Shown piece by piece: positions 23,001 to 31,700 of a stretch of DNA of 64,000 nt (positions are counted from its first letter, which is position 1; the number at the start of each line of letters is the position of its first letter). The stretch is from Oncomelania hupensis (lineage: Eukaryota; Mollusca; Gastropoda; Littorinimorpha; Pomatiopsidae): contig CM072512.1 in NCBI GenBank assembly GCA_036898135.1, forward strand, positions 16,285,597 through 16,349,596, given 5' to 3'. Both the position numbers and the translations under genes were made by a program. The notes beneath the pieces are model-generated. The model worked only from the letters and a program-made list of their open reading frames with translations, did no database searches and was not told the DNA's origin.

Positions 23001-24931
23001 GATCAGAATGCTGACCTAACACTGACTTGAACTGAGTAAATAAAAATGCAGAACTGTACATCTAAGTTTAGGAAACTCAGTGGTGTGATTTAAATTCGAT
23101 AGAAAGGAATTTCTTAAATAAAAATCGGAGAAAGCAAAGCATTGACAGTAAGGCAGTGAAATGGTCCAATGACCAGAGCCTCAAATAAATGAGAGTTTGA
23201 AGTAGCCATTATGCAAAGACTATTAGTATTACCTGTGAATCATCAGGTTTGAGGAAAACAAAATGGCAATTATAAAGAACAGCACCCCTTATTAAACCAC
23301 TGCATAAAATCCACCGAAAATGTAAGGAAAAAATCTTGTACAAATTGCAAACACTATCACCCATGTTATATTAGCAGTTGTGAAAATTATTGCAATGACT
23401 CCTAGTATTGGTAGACTTTTATAGTTTGGTGTTAAATCCCTCTTCCCCTTTCATTCCATCTCGTTATAAGGTTTCTTAACTCCTAGTAGGTAGTCCAAGC
23501 CCTTCATCGGCTCTTGTCCGCTCAGCAGTTTTGACTCAGTTTTCACTTCACTTTCAACACTTATTATTAATGTAAAACTGCATCAAAACGAACAGTGGCT
23601 GTATTCAAATAAAAATTAAAAGCTTTATCTTTACATCTGTGTTGTTTTTAATGCATGTTTATGCGAAAGATTCCGAGAAAACAGCTTTTGAATACACTTC
23701 TATCCGAGCGCTGAACGCCGCTCCGAAACAAAATGTCAGTGCGTCTGCTGCGAGGTGGGTCGTTTCAAACTCAAAGTGCTTCGCGATATTTCATTGGATG
23801 GCTTAAAAATAAGAACCAATGAGAAGTTCAGATACTTAGCTTCATTTACATATCAAATATGGTGGAATCTGATGTATAAAAGTGTTGTTACGAACCGAAC
23901 AAAGTGGAAAAAGCGGTTTTGATGTAAGATTCATTTTAACTAGAAGTTTAAAAATTAGCAAGAAATAAAGAGCAGACTTTCCTTTATAAAACTAGGATAT
24001 TTATTAATTTGTGCATTACTCTATCGCGGAGCGCTTTGCCGTAGAAAAGTGTACCCAAACGGTGTCCGGCTTTTCTTGCAGCCATGACGAACACGTAGGC
24101 CTATTCAGCGACACGAGTGCTGAGCGTAGTAGCACACTAGTAGGCCTATAATTTGCCGGCACGCACTGCGAATTTGATGATTTCCCCAACTTTGAAGCAC
24201 CAAAACGGCTGAACATTACATGGGATAGGCCTGAAGAAAATTGGGCTTGGAGTATAACATATGAAGGGGTTACCTGTCAAAAATCAGCTTTCTGGTATCA
24301 ATATTGGCTTCACTTTGAGACTCCAAAGTTGTCAATTTCTTCAATTCCAAAACGTTGCCAAAAAACACCAACATTCGGCATTTTCAAACATTAATAACTT
24401 TTTACCTATTTGTCCTATGGGGAAAAAAAAAATATACCACTGTGTTCAGAATGAAAAGCTCTTTAGATCTATGTCAGTTTTGTGATGAGGAAATCATTTT
24501 TTTAAAATTGCTTTTGACTACCTACTCCTAGCGCCCTATAACGCGGTAATGCTTGCTAAACAAATCAGTTTACAGTTCCTGGTTTTCTGGAAGCGTCTTT
24601 GAGGCAGGCTCAGGCTGGCAGGAAGATAAGGCAATGGCTGTACTAGTCACAATAGTGTTAAACTTGTCGCCATCTAAACTGGGAGAGCATTCCGTTTTCC
24701 CACTACCTTATTTGCATACACTTCAACATTTGAGCATCAAGTTATTTACACATACTAAAATAAACCCCTTACAAATGGGTACTTATTACTTGACTTGCCA
24801 TCATTTTTGCGCTTGAAGATGTACTGTTTCATTTGATAATCTTCATTTGTAGAACCCTGATGACAGCCAGCAGCAAGCAGCTTACTGACGTCATCTTCCT
24901 TCATACCCAGCACGTCTAAACTAGCCGACAT
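11021..24931 (-). CDS. RPSA: 40S ribosomal protein SA (uS2, laminin receptor), five coding exons
   Basis: Coding exons on the minus strand: 24931-24799 (start [15 protein letters not shown]), 22969-22764 ([19 protein letters not shown] to [13 protein letters not shown]), 12250-12092 ([20 protein letters not shown] to DIAIPCNNK), 11682-11554 ([18 protein letters not shown] to LYFYRDPEE) and 11311-11021 ([10 protein letters not shown] to a TGA stop). They join in frame into about 305 residues; human RPSA has 295. The protein binds 18S rRNA in the small subunit and is needed for late 40S maturation. The C-terminal tail is Ala-rich with repeated EDW/DDW-type motifs, typical of metazoan uS2. Four coding introns are seen. 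The first has a GC donor (G|GCAAGT); the other three are GT-AG. Introns 3 and 4 house the snoRNA-like repeats. Confidence 0.96.
11856..12048 (-). ncRNA. H/ACA snoRNA-like copy 1, RPSA intron 4
   Basis: On the host strand: a 5' hairpin closed by CAACTGTGTGG/CCACACAGTTGG, an H box AAAGCA, then a 3' hairpin closed by CCTTCTCAT/ATGTGAAGG with one mismatch, and ACA followed by three bases at the end. Starts about 43 nt after the exon-4 donor and ends about 175 nt before the next acceptor, a normal position for an intron-encoded snoRNA. The apical part of the 3' hairpin is almost identical in all copies. Confidence 0.72.
12343..12531 (-). ncRNA. H/ACA snoRNA-like copy 2, RPSA intron 3
   Basis: The 3' stem is perfectly paired (CCTTTACAT/ATGTAAAGG) and ends in ACA. 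H box ACAGCA. The third pair is U-A where copy 11 has G-C and copy 7 has A-U, a compensatory change. Ends 93 nt upstream of the exon-4 acceptor. Confidence 0.74.
12532..12989. other. RPSA intron sequence, nothing recognised
   Basis: AT-rich intron between snoRNA-like copy 2 and the solo LTR. No further conserved structure seen. Confidence 0.4.
12990..13565 (-). repeat. Putative solo LTR (copy A)
   Basis: Bounded by TGTTAC and GTAACA and alignable over most of its length with 59648-60219, sharing 'caacaaggcaggagtc', 'aactttattcag' and 'gcatactttgcaaaac'-like blocks. On the minus strand AATAAAG (about 130-150 bp before the end) could be the LTR polyadenylation signal. No clear target duplication and no internal coding region. 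Confidence 0.5.
13728..13772 (-). repeat. Fragment of snoRNA-like unit (5' hairpin only)
   Basis: Holds only 'caggcagttccta..cagctacaaagttggaaat', the start of the 5' hairpin. Similar fragments lie at about 14851-14890, 16855-16894, 16936-16971 and 20728-20763, each next to a full copy. They show how the tandem units were duplicated and trimmed. Confidence 0.65.
13899..14444 (-). mobile_element. Mariner transposon, internally deleted
   Basis: Ends are CAGGGTGGTCCAATAAGTAC on the left and the inverse of CGAGGGCAGTCCGATAAGTAC on the right, flanked by TA. Minus-strand coding remnants read [18 protein letters not shown] (catalytic D34/35D-region context) and [15 protein letters not shown] in different frames: the C-terminal part of a mariner transposase. 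The related sequence near 15030 keeps the uninterrupted site 'aatacaatataaaaag'. Confidence 0.85.
14566..14761 (-). ncRNA. H/ACA snoRNA-like copy 3, RPSA intron 3
   Basis: Full-length. 3' stem CCGTTACAT/ATGTAATGG with one G-U wobble, ending ACAGAT; H box AGAGGA. The 5' hairpin is closed by CCAACTTTGTAGC against CTACATAGTTGG. Confidence 0.74.
15158..15353 (-). ncRNA. H/ACA snoRNA-like copy 4, RPSA intron 3
   Basis: Full-length. 3' stem CCTTTACAT/ATGTAATGG has one U-U mismatch at the covarying pair. H box ACAGCA, ACA end intact. The mismatch may mean a decaying copy. Confidence 0.68.
15592..16128 (-). pseudogene. H/ACA snoRNA-like copy 5, split by a SINE
   Basis: 3' end at 15592-15661 and the remainder at 16005-16128, interrupted by a SINE. 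The closing stem is weakened (CCATTACTT against ATGTTATGG). The flanking stretch 16050-16500 is duplicated at 19438-19780 together with copy 7. Almost certainly non-functional. Confidence 0.7.
15662..15996 (-). mobile_element. SINE lacking its tRNA head, inserted in a snoRNA copy
   Basis: Same family as 28822-29262. Shares 'gctcaaggcgctgaccgata', the 'cacccacagcctttgg' block and the 'ctaggacatgagcgtcagga'-type body; the (AAAT)n tail lies at its left end. An 8-bp duplication AATAAGTA flanks it (15654-15661, 15997-16004), and copy 7 of the snoRNA repeat preserves the site without this SINE. Confidence 0.75.
16568..16763 (-). ncRNA. H/ACA snoRNA-like copy 6, RPSA intron 3
   Basis: Full-length. 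3' stem CCATTACAT/ATGTAATGG is perfectly paired with an A-U third pair. H box AGAGGA, ACAGAT end. Good functional candidate. Confidence 0.74.
17297..19402 (-). mobile_element. hAT-like transposon, 6-bp TSD (copy E2)
   Basis: Terminal CAGGGTCC/GGACCCTG, flanked by TCCCTA at 17291-17296 and 19403-19408. Subterminal 'aagtaagcac..tttaagg' repeats face each other at the two ends. Carries a broken transposase gene on the minus strand. Inserted in snoRNA-like copy 7, where copy 5 shows the unoccupied sequence 'actcatcccaaagagcc'. Confidence 0.8.
17799..19036 (-). pseudogene. hAT-like transposase with BED-type finger, broken
   Basis: Starts [17 protein letters not shown], then AKCRLC...[10 protein letters not shown], a C2H2-like BED finger whose last His is now Ile, and a stop. 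A 211-residue frame (18850-18215) follows with [48 protein letters not shown] and [14 protein letters not shown], the Cys/His/His block seen in hAT cores. A last part (18059-17799) is Lys/Glu-rich and coiled. Stops and frameshifts make it inactive. Confidence 0.6.
19773..20240 (+). mobile_element. LINE 3' fragment (CR1/L2-like)
   Basis: Codes for the very C-terminus of a LINE ORF2: [18 protein letters not shown], then [40 protein letters not shown] and [11 protein letters not shown] before a stop at 20092. The 3' tail has 'aaagcgctctataaatttta'. The paralogous stretch near 16385 runs uninterrupted, so this is an insertion. Confidence 0.7.
20461..20656 (-). ncRNA. H/ACA snoRNA-like copy 8, RPSA intron 3
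   Basis: Full-length. 3' stem CCATTATAT/ATGTAATGG with one U-G wobble. H box AGAGGA, ACAGAT end. Very similar to copy 6, including the preceding flank. Confidence 0.73.
20918..21562. mobile_element. Short hAT-like element, 5-bp TSD (copy E3)
   Basis: Termini CAGGGCTAGAAATTAAC and the inverse of CAGGGCTCGAAATTAGC, each followed inward by G/C-rich 'gggcccc' stretches. Flanked by CAATA on both sides. The paralogous flank near 15025 shows the empty site 'gataatacaatataa'. No coding capacity, so probably a non-autonomous derivative. Confidence 0.75.
21685..21880 (-). ncRNA. H/ACA snoRNA-like copy 9, RPSA intron 3
   Basis: Full-length, close to copy 4. 3' stem CCTTTACAT/ATGTAATGG has one mismatch. 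H box ACAGCA, ACAGAT end. Confidence 0.68.
21881..22493. other. RPSA intron sequence, nothing recognised
   Basis: Includes an unremarkable AT-rich stretch and a T15 run at 22481-22495 directly at the 3' end of snoRNA-like copy 10. Confidence 0.4.
22494..22686 (-). ncRNA. H/ACA snoRNA-like copy 10, RPSA intron 3
   Basis: Full-length and nearest the host exon (about 77 nt after the exon-3 donor). 3' stem CCGTTACAT/ATGTAACGG is perfect with a G-C third pair. 5' stem TCCAACTGGGTGG/CCACTCAGTTGGA. H box AGAGCA, ACA end. The best-formed copy and a good candidate for the ancestral gene of the array. Confidence 0.78.
22970..24798. other. RPSA intron 2 (GC-AG), no gene inside
   Basis: No snoRNA-like copy or coding remnant seen. 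'agtaggtagtccaagc' near 23488 faces an inverted 'tttgactacctact' near 24515, which could mark a MITE of about 1 kb, but no clear target duplication is visible. Confidence 0.35.
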
Positions 24932-25213
24932 TGTGGCTTAGTCTGAAACAAAAGAAAAACAAAAAAAGAATAAATGTAAAAATTATTAACAAGATAAAAC
25001 ACGTGTAGAAGCCTTTCTCAAAATAAATATGGCGGATTGCACGAGATGACCGGGTTTCTAAAACAAATTCTTCTAAAGAAACATCCGATTAAGCTACTTA
25101 ATCTTTGGAAACAATAATAAAATACAACGAAAAATCCTCTAGAGTATAAAAAGAACTGAAGAAAAAGAAATACTTGCAAGAAAATGTTAAAAATTATACC
25201 AGCTCCAACACAC

Positions 25214-25248
25214 CTTGTCTCATTCGTACGGGTTTCCGATCTAAAAAG
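25214..25248 (-). promoter_or_regulatory. RPSA: RPSA transcription start, 5'TOP leader exon
   Basis: Minus-strand TTTCCTTTTTAG is a pyrimidine tract as used for initiation by ribosomal protein genes. A plausible donor AAG|GTGTGT follows at 25213. The next acceptor, TTTCAG at 24943, lies 11 bases before the RPSA ATG. A short non-coding first exon with TOP tract is the usual animal ribosomal-protein layout. Inferred, not proven. Confidence 0.5.
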
Positions 25249-25761
25249 GAAATGACGTACGCGTCGATGGGGTTCCTCACATCCTTTACCAAGGAGTTGT
25301 CAAAAACTGGACTGGTTATGTGTCATTGTGGGCACAATTATGATTTCCTGTTTTTATTTCAAGTATTGCTTGATAGTTTAATAATAAAAACTTACAAAAT
25401 ACTAGCACATTTACAGCATACAATACTTTTGGAAGATTTAGCAACAATCTACTAGCGATTCAAAAAGATAATTAAAGATCAAAATTTACAACGTTTCCAC
25501 CTTTTTTTGTTTTTAAAAAGGAAAATAATAATGAATATATTTCTACTTCCGGTTGGAAGTACTTTCCAAGCTTAAAATTACTAAGCAGCTATTTTTATTG
25601 TTTGTTTTTTCTTCAAATTTTGTTATTAAGTATTCTGTTTATGTGCCTAATTAAATATGTCATTAATTGTTTAACTACCCGGCGAATGCCCGTTAAGTGA
25701 AGAGGATACACTTAGAATTGAGTGTAAAATCGAAACCGAAAGTGCGAAAGAACTCCTGATC
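25249..25761. promoter_or_regulatory. Probable bidirectional promoter RPSA/NTAN1
   Basis: About 0.5 kb separates the inferred RPSA start (minus) from the NTAN1 ATG (plus). ACTTCCGG at 25545-25552 fits an ETS-family site, common in two-way housekeeping promoters. No TATA box stands out on either side. Confidence 0.45.
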
Positions 25762-28700
25762 ATGCCTTTATATATCGAGGACAGAATAGTTGAGACAGCA
25801 CCGCAATCAGTGAAAGATTTTCTTCATTTATACAAAGGATTCAAAGATTCGTCCAACGTACTCACAAAACAGAAAGCTGAAGTGGTGGGCCCTGCTGAGT
25901 TGTTGTACGTTGGTCAGAGAGAATATGCTGGAACGAGTACTGATGATGGTAATAAAACCCTTTACAGGCTTTAGTTGTATATGTCTTGTTTTGTTTAAAA
26001 TATTTTAATTTAAATATAATTAACAGTATGAACATAAATCAATTAAAGCACGAGAGAGAGGGATGGAAGTTGAGGGCAGATGAGAGGAGGAGGAAGATGG
26101 AGATAGGAAATTGCTTCCGTTGGATAAACTTACATGGGTGATGATTATTACTGTATTTTTAAAAGATAAGTACAAAATTAAATTGTTCACATCAACTTAA
26201 AACATGGATTACAACAGTTACTCTCGAATATAGGGTAGGTTGTGGTTCCTATTACTGTCCCCTATACGCTACATGTGTCCGGGGACGTTAATCTATTCAA
26301 TCAATCAATTGTGCCATGGGGTAGGTTATGTTCCCTCCCCCTTCCCACCCCACCCCACCCTACCCCAAGAAAACCCAAGCATTTATTTGTATTTTTTAAA
26401 TCTGTTTTTTGCACTATTTTTGGCAGAAGAATGAGAAACTGTAGATGCTTTTTGTAGTGAAACTGAAAGTAAATTGATAGTAGTAGTAGTAGTGGTAGTA
26501 GTAGTAGTAGGACTAGAATAGGCCGTGAAGCCTTTATACGTCCCATCGTAGTTATCATTTGATATCGATTTCAGGTCAGGTTTTTAAGCATGTAATATAT
26601 TTACCTAAATTATTCATCAAAGCTTCTAAATAATACTTCAAATTTTGGTAGTTTATCTATTTGATTTTTGAATGAATTAGTACTAATAAGGTATTTTAGA
26701 TTAGTAGGAAGATTGTTCCAAAGATTGGCAACTCTGTTACTAAAAACATTCTTCCGAAGGTTAGTTCTTGCATACTGGATAAAAATTTTGCCCTCACTAA
26801 GTCGTGTTATATTACAATCAGGTGATGCAAAGAAATAGTTCCATGAGAGGTCATTTATATGGTTAAATATTTTATAAGTTTCAATTAAATCTCCTCTTAA
26901 ACGTCTTCCCTTGAGAGAATGTAGGTTTAAATATTGTAACCTTTCACAGTATGATAACCCTTTACATTCAGTTAGAATCTTTGTAGCTCTTCGCTGCACC
27001 TTTTCTATAGCTACTGACTGCCTCTTCAACAGTGGTGACCAAATAATATTCCCATACTTTAAATGAGGTCTCACTAAGGTCTTATATAGTTGTATAAACA
27101 TATCTTTATCAATGAATACAAATGTCCTTTTTATTAATCCAATCATTCTATTAGCTTTATTAATACAATTTTCTATGTGAGGATCAAACGACAATGATGT
27201 ATCAAATATAACCCCTAAATCTTTCTCCTCTGTACTAGTTTTAATTATCATGTTTTCTGCTCCTATTTTCATGTAATAGTTATTTTCTTTATTATTTTTT
27301 CCAATGTGCATTACTTTACATTTTTCTACGTTAAAATAAAGATTCCATTTGTCAGTCCAGAGTTGTAACTTATTAATATCGTTCTGTATAATATCACTGT
27401 CATCTGCCCCCCCATAGATTTTTGTGTCATCCGCAAATATTTTACATAACGACTGAATACCCTCTGGCAAATCATTAATAAAAATTAAGAAAAGTATCGG
27501 GCCTAAGATTGATCCTTGCGGAATTCCGCTAACTACATCTAAAATAGATGATCTTGCATCTCCTATTCTTACTTTCTGCATCCTCCCAATTAAAAAATTT
27601 CTTACCCATCTTAATTCTGAGCCCACTATGCCATAGGCCTCCATTTTCAATAACAGTCGTTCATGGGGAACACTATCAAATGCTTTACGAAAATCAAGAT
27701 ATATTACATCAACTGGGGACTTATCATCTAGGAATGCAGTCAGGTCTTCCATAACTTCCATTAATTGAGTTGCACAGGATCTTTTTGCACGAAAACCATG
27801 CTGACAGTTTGAAAATAAATCATTGTCAATAAAATGTTAATTTATACTGTCTCTAATAAAAGATTCAAGAATTTACACGCAATGCATGTAAGGCTCACAG
27901 GTCTATAATTGCCAGGTTCTGACCTAGTTCCTTTCTTAAAGATAGCAGTCACCTCTGCATTTTTCCAGTCTGTAGGAACAAAACCAGTTTCTAAAGATTT
28001 ATTAAATAAATTTGCCAATGGAATAGACAGTTCTTCTGCTAATTCCTTCAATACCCTTGATGCTTGGAAAAGCTTTCTCAAAGTTGTGTTCATTGCTGAT
28101 AAGGACAATGGCTGTAGTAGAATATCACACTTTCAGTGGATCCAAATGAAGAAAGACTCCCGAGTGTTGACTGAAAAGATTTTGTACCACAATCCCTTTT
28201 GGGTCAGCAACACAACCTGCCCCCAAAAAACACAACCTGCCCCAAGATGACACAATCTACCCCTGCAGAGGTTATGTAAAATGTTTATAGCTATTAACGT
28301 TTTTTGTTTTTTTTAGGATCGCTTAAGAGCATTTAAAGGATTTTAAGTTTTTTTTTTGTTTTTTTTATATTTTACTTCTGCTCAAAAGTGCATTTAGGTT
28401 ACAATTTTATTGAAAAGGTTTTCGATCCTATCCTATCCTGTAACTCGAAGGTCGTTGAGGCACCACAGCTGATCGTTTAACCAGCGTACTCCATCTTTGT
28501 CCTCAGCAACCCTCATCACGGCTCATGGCTTTGTTCAGTGTCAAGCCAATCCATTCTCGAATGTTGTCCTCCCACCCCTTTTTCTGTCTCCCTCTTCTTC
28601 TGCACTCTTGCACCGTGCCTTGCAGGATGGTCTTTGCAAGGCCTGGTGATCTGGTTACTTGGCCATACCATCAGAGTTTCCGTTTCTTCACCACTGTGAG

Positions 28701-31700
28701 CATATCATCTTGTTGTCCAATGCCCTGTGTGATGGTCTGTCTGACTTCGTTGTTGGTGATATGCTTGATATAGGAGATCTGAGAGCAAAAAATTTTATTT
28801 GACAACTCTTGTAACATTCGGAGGCACGGTTGTCTAATGCTAGAGCTTTGGCTACCGGATCTGAAGGTCCCGGGTTCGAGCCCTGGCCAGGGGCCATTGT
28901 GTTGTGTCCCTGGAAAAGACACTTTACTCCTGTTTCCTACTTCTTCGGATGAGAGTATAAACCAAGGTCTAGTCTGTGTGTCGCATACATTCCATCATAA
29001 CGGACTTTAAAGATCCTGACGCCCATGTCCTAGATGGGTGGGTGCCGGTAACAAGAACACACCCAGCATGCACTTGGTCCTTCTCCCCCATCCCTGGCTG
29101 CCCAGGATTGTGTTCAGTTGTCCTGGCGTTAGACCATGAGTCCAAAGGCTGCGGGTGGGCGTCTCAGTTGGTTTGAGTTAGATCCTGTATCGGCCAGCGC
29201 TTTGAGAGGCTCTTGAGTTGGTAAAGCGCTATATAAAAAGTGATTAAATAAATAAATAAATAAAATAAAATGATACAGGACCTCGTATACAGAATGTCCA
29301 TATTCAATTATGTTCATATTCTTTAAACATTTCATTTAAAACTGTGCATTCAAATAAAATTTGATAGGTTTGAATACATTGAACTTTTGTGGAGTATTTA
29401 GTATTCTGTGCATTCATTTTTAAATTATATATTAACTTAGAACATGGTTTTGAACATGTTTAATGCTATTATCAGGGTGAACTGCATTTTCTAGTAATGC
29501 ATTATTTCATGATTGCACATATATTTAAATTATATAGAGAACCTGACCTTGTTTGTTCTCCCTCCTTGTCTAATCTGTTAATATCTAAATCCAATTAATT
29601 CTACAATATCATGGAACCCAACAGAAATCAATATTTATTTCTCTAAAAAAAAAATGCAATGTATCATATCTTCTTCTTCTTCTTCTTCATAGTACTGTGG
29701 ATACCCCGTTTTCGAGGAAATGACTCCACAACTTTGGTGTGCACAGCGAAGGGTGTTCACAGATTTAAAATCAGGCAAAAGTACTATTTGAGGATGAGGC
29801 AGTGAGGTAGTCTAACTGGGTTAAAATTGTGTTAAGACATATGTACACGTAGTCGTAGGAGGTATTCATTACAAGATGTTTATGCTCCAGTCTGTCAGCG
29901 ATGCTCTGAAAGATGCGACAGACGGGGCTGATGCTGATTCAGCGCTCAGAGAGTTCCATAGCCTTGTAGCTGATGGGAAGAAGGAGTGCTTGTACACATC
30001 TGTTCTAGTGTGGGGGACAAGGAGTTTCATGCTGTGACCCCTAGTGCTCCTGTGGGCTCCACGCACAAGTCCCAGCTGGGAAACGTCGACAAGGCCGTGC
30101 ATGATACGGTACATCATGGTCACCTTGTCGACCTGTCTCCGCTGTTGCAGGGGCTCCAGGTTCAGCTTTTCCAACATGGATGTTGCACTGCTGGTCCTGC
30201 TGAAGTCATGTAGGATACGACGGGCTGCTCGTCGTTGGACCATCTCCAGTGTGGAGACTAGGTGTTGTTGATGGGGATCCCACACGACTGCAGCGTACTC
30301 CAGTAGAGGACGGGCGAGGCTCTTGAAGCACTGAGACTGGACTCCTGCCGAGCATCCTTTGAGGTTCCTGTGGGCAAAAGCACTGGTCTTGTTAGCTTTC
30401 GCTGCTGTTGCCTGGACGTGTTTTCCCCAGTTTAGGTCTCCAGACAGGTTTACTCCAAGGTATTTTGCCTCCGAGACAGTGTTGAGGGTCTGGCTATGCA
30501 GTTTATAGCTTGAGGAGATCCTGTTTCTCTTTCTGGTGACAGAGAGTAGATGGCACTTCTGGACATTGAAGGTCATCTGCCACCTGAGCTCCCATTCTTC
30601 TAGTTTGTCCAGGTCCTGCTGCAGTGCAGTAACGTCAGCTGGAGACTTTATGCAGGAGTAGATGATAGTGTCGTCTGCGAAGAGTCTGACCTTTGATTTG
30701 AGTCCCTGACCGAGGTCATTGATGAAAATCAGGAAGAGGGTAGGTCCAAGCACGGAGCCTTGTGGGACTCCGGAGACGACTGATCCGACTCGGGACTTTT
30801 CTCCTTCCACCACAACCTGTTGTGTTCTGTCGTTTAGGAAGCTCTGGATCCAAGCCTTAGTATTCCCTCTGATTCCGTAGAAATCAAGTTTCAGTAGTAG
30901 GCGCTGGTGGGGCACTTTATCGAATACCTTGGAAAAGTCCAGGAGTATGGTGTCAGTCTGCCCTCCCTTGTCTATCTCAGCAGCCAGGTCCTCGATGGTC
31001 AGGATCAGTTGTGTATTACAGGATCTTTTCTTTCGGAAACCGTGTTGGGCATCAGTAATGATATTATTATTGTCGAGATGGGCTGTGATCTCTGATCTGA
31101 CTATATGCTCCAGGAGTTTACAGCAGATGCATGTGAGAGATATGGGTCGGTAGTTGACTGCTTGGCTTCGATCGTCCTTTTTGAAAACGGGCTGGACGTT
31201 TGCGTGCTTCCAGTCTGCAGGAATGTCGCCAGAGATCAGGGATTGTCTGAAGAGTAGGGATAGTGCAGGTGCCAGTTCGACTGCTAATTCCTTCAGGAGT
31301 CTACACGGAATACCATCGGGTCCCGCTGCCTTCCTGGGGTTTAGGTTTTCAAGGAGTTTTTGGACTCCTTTTTCGCTGACAGTGATGTCTGGCATTGCAG
31401 GATAGGGGCTCTCTCCCAAGGTAGGCAGTTTTGATGTATCTTCCTTCGTGAAGGCTTCACAAAACTGATCATTTAGAATATCTGCTTTGGTTTGGCTGTC
31501 GCTGAAGGTCAGGCCATTCCTCTTGAGGGGGGCTACGCCCATTGCATCAGTTCTTTTGTTTTTGATCAGTTTCCACAGGTTTTTAGATGTATTCTCCTCC
31601 ACAAGGCTGTTCACGTATCTCTGGTACTCATGTCTGTTTGTGCGTCTAGATTCCTTCTTTATTGCTTTGTACCTTTCCCAGTCTTCCATCCTGTTTGTGG

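Noticed and set aside
24016..24216. 66-codon minus-strand frame in RPSA intron 2
   Set aside because: No recognisable motif and no link to RPSA exons on either side.
23479..24533. Possible MITE in RPSA intron 2 bounded by inverted 'agtaggtagtc'
   Set aside because: Inverted match is short and no target duplication is visible.
26301..26558. Leu-rich frame near 26300-26560
   Set aside because: Arises from the (TAC)n tail of the LINE and adjacent low-complexity sequence.
30044..31153. Several plus-strand frames over the CR1 LINE
   Set aside because: Antisense of the intact 748-residue RT frame.
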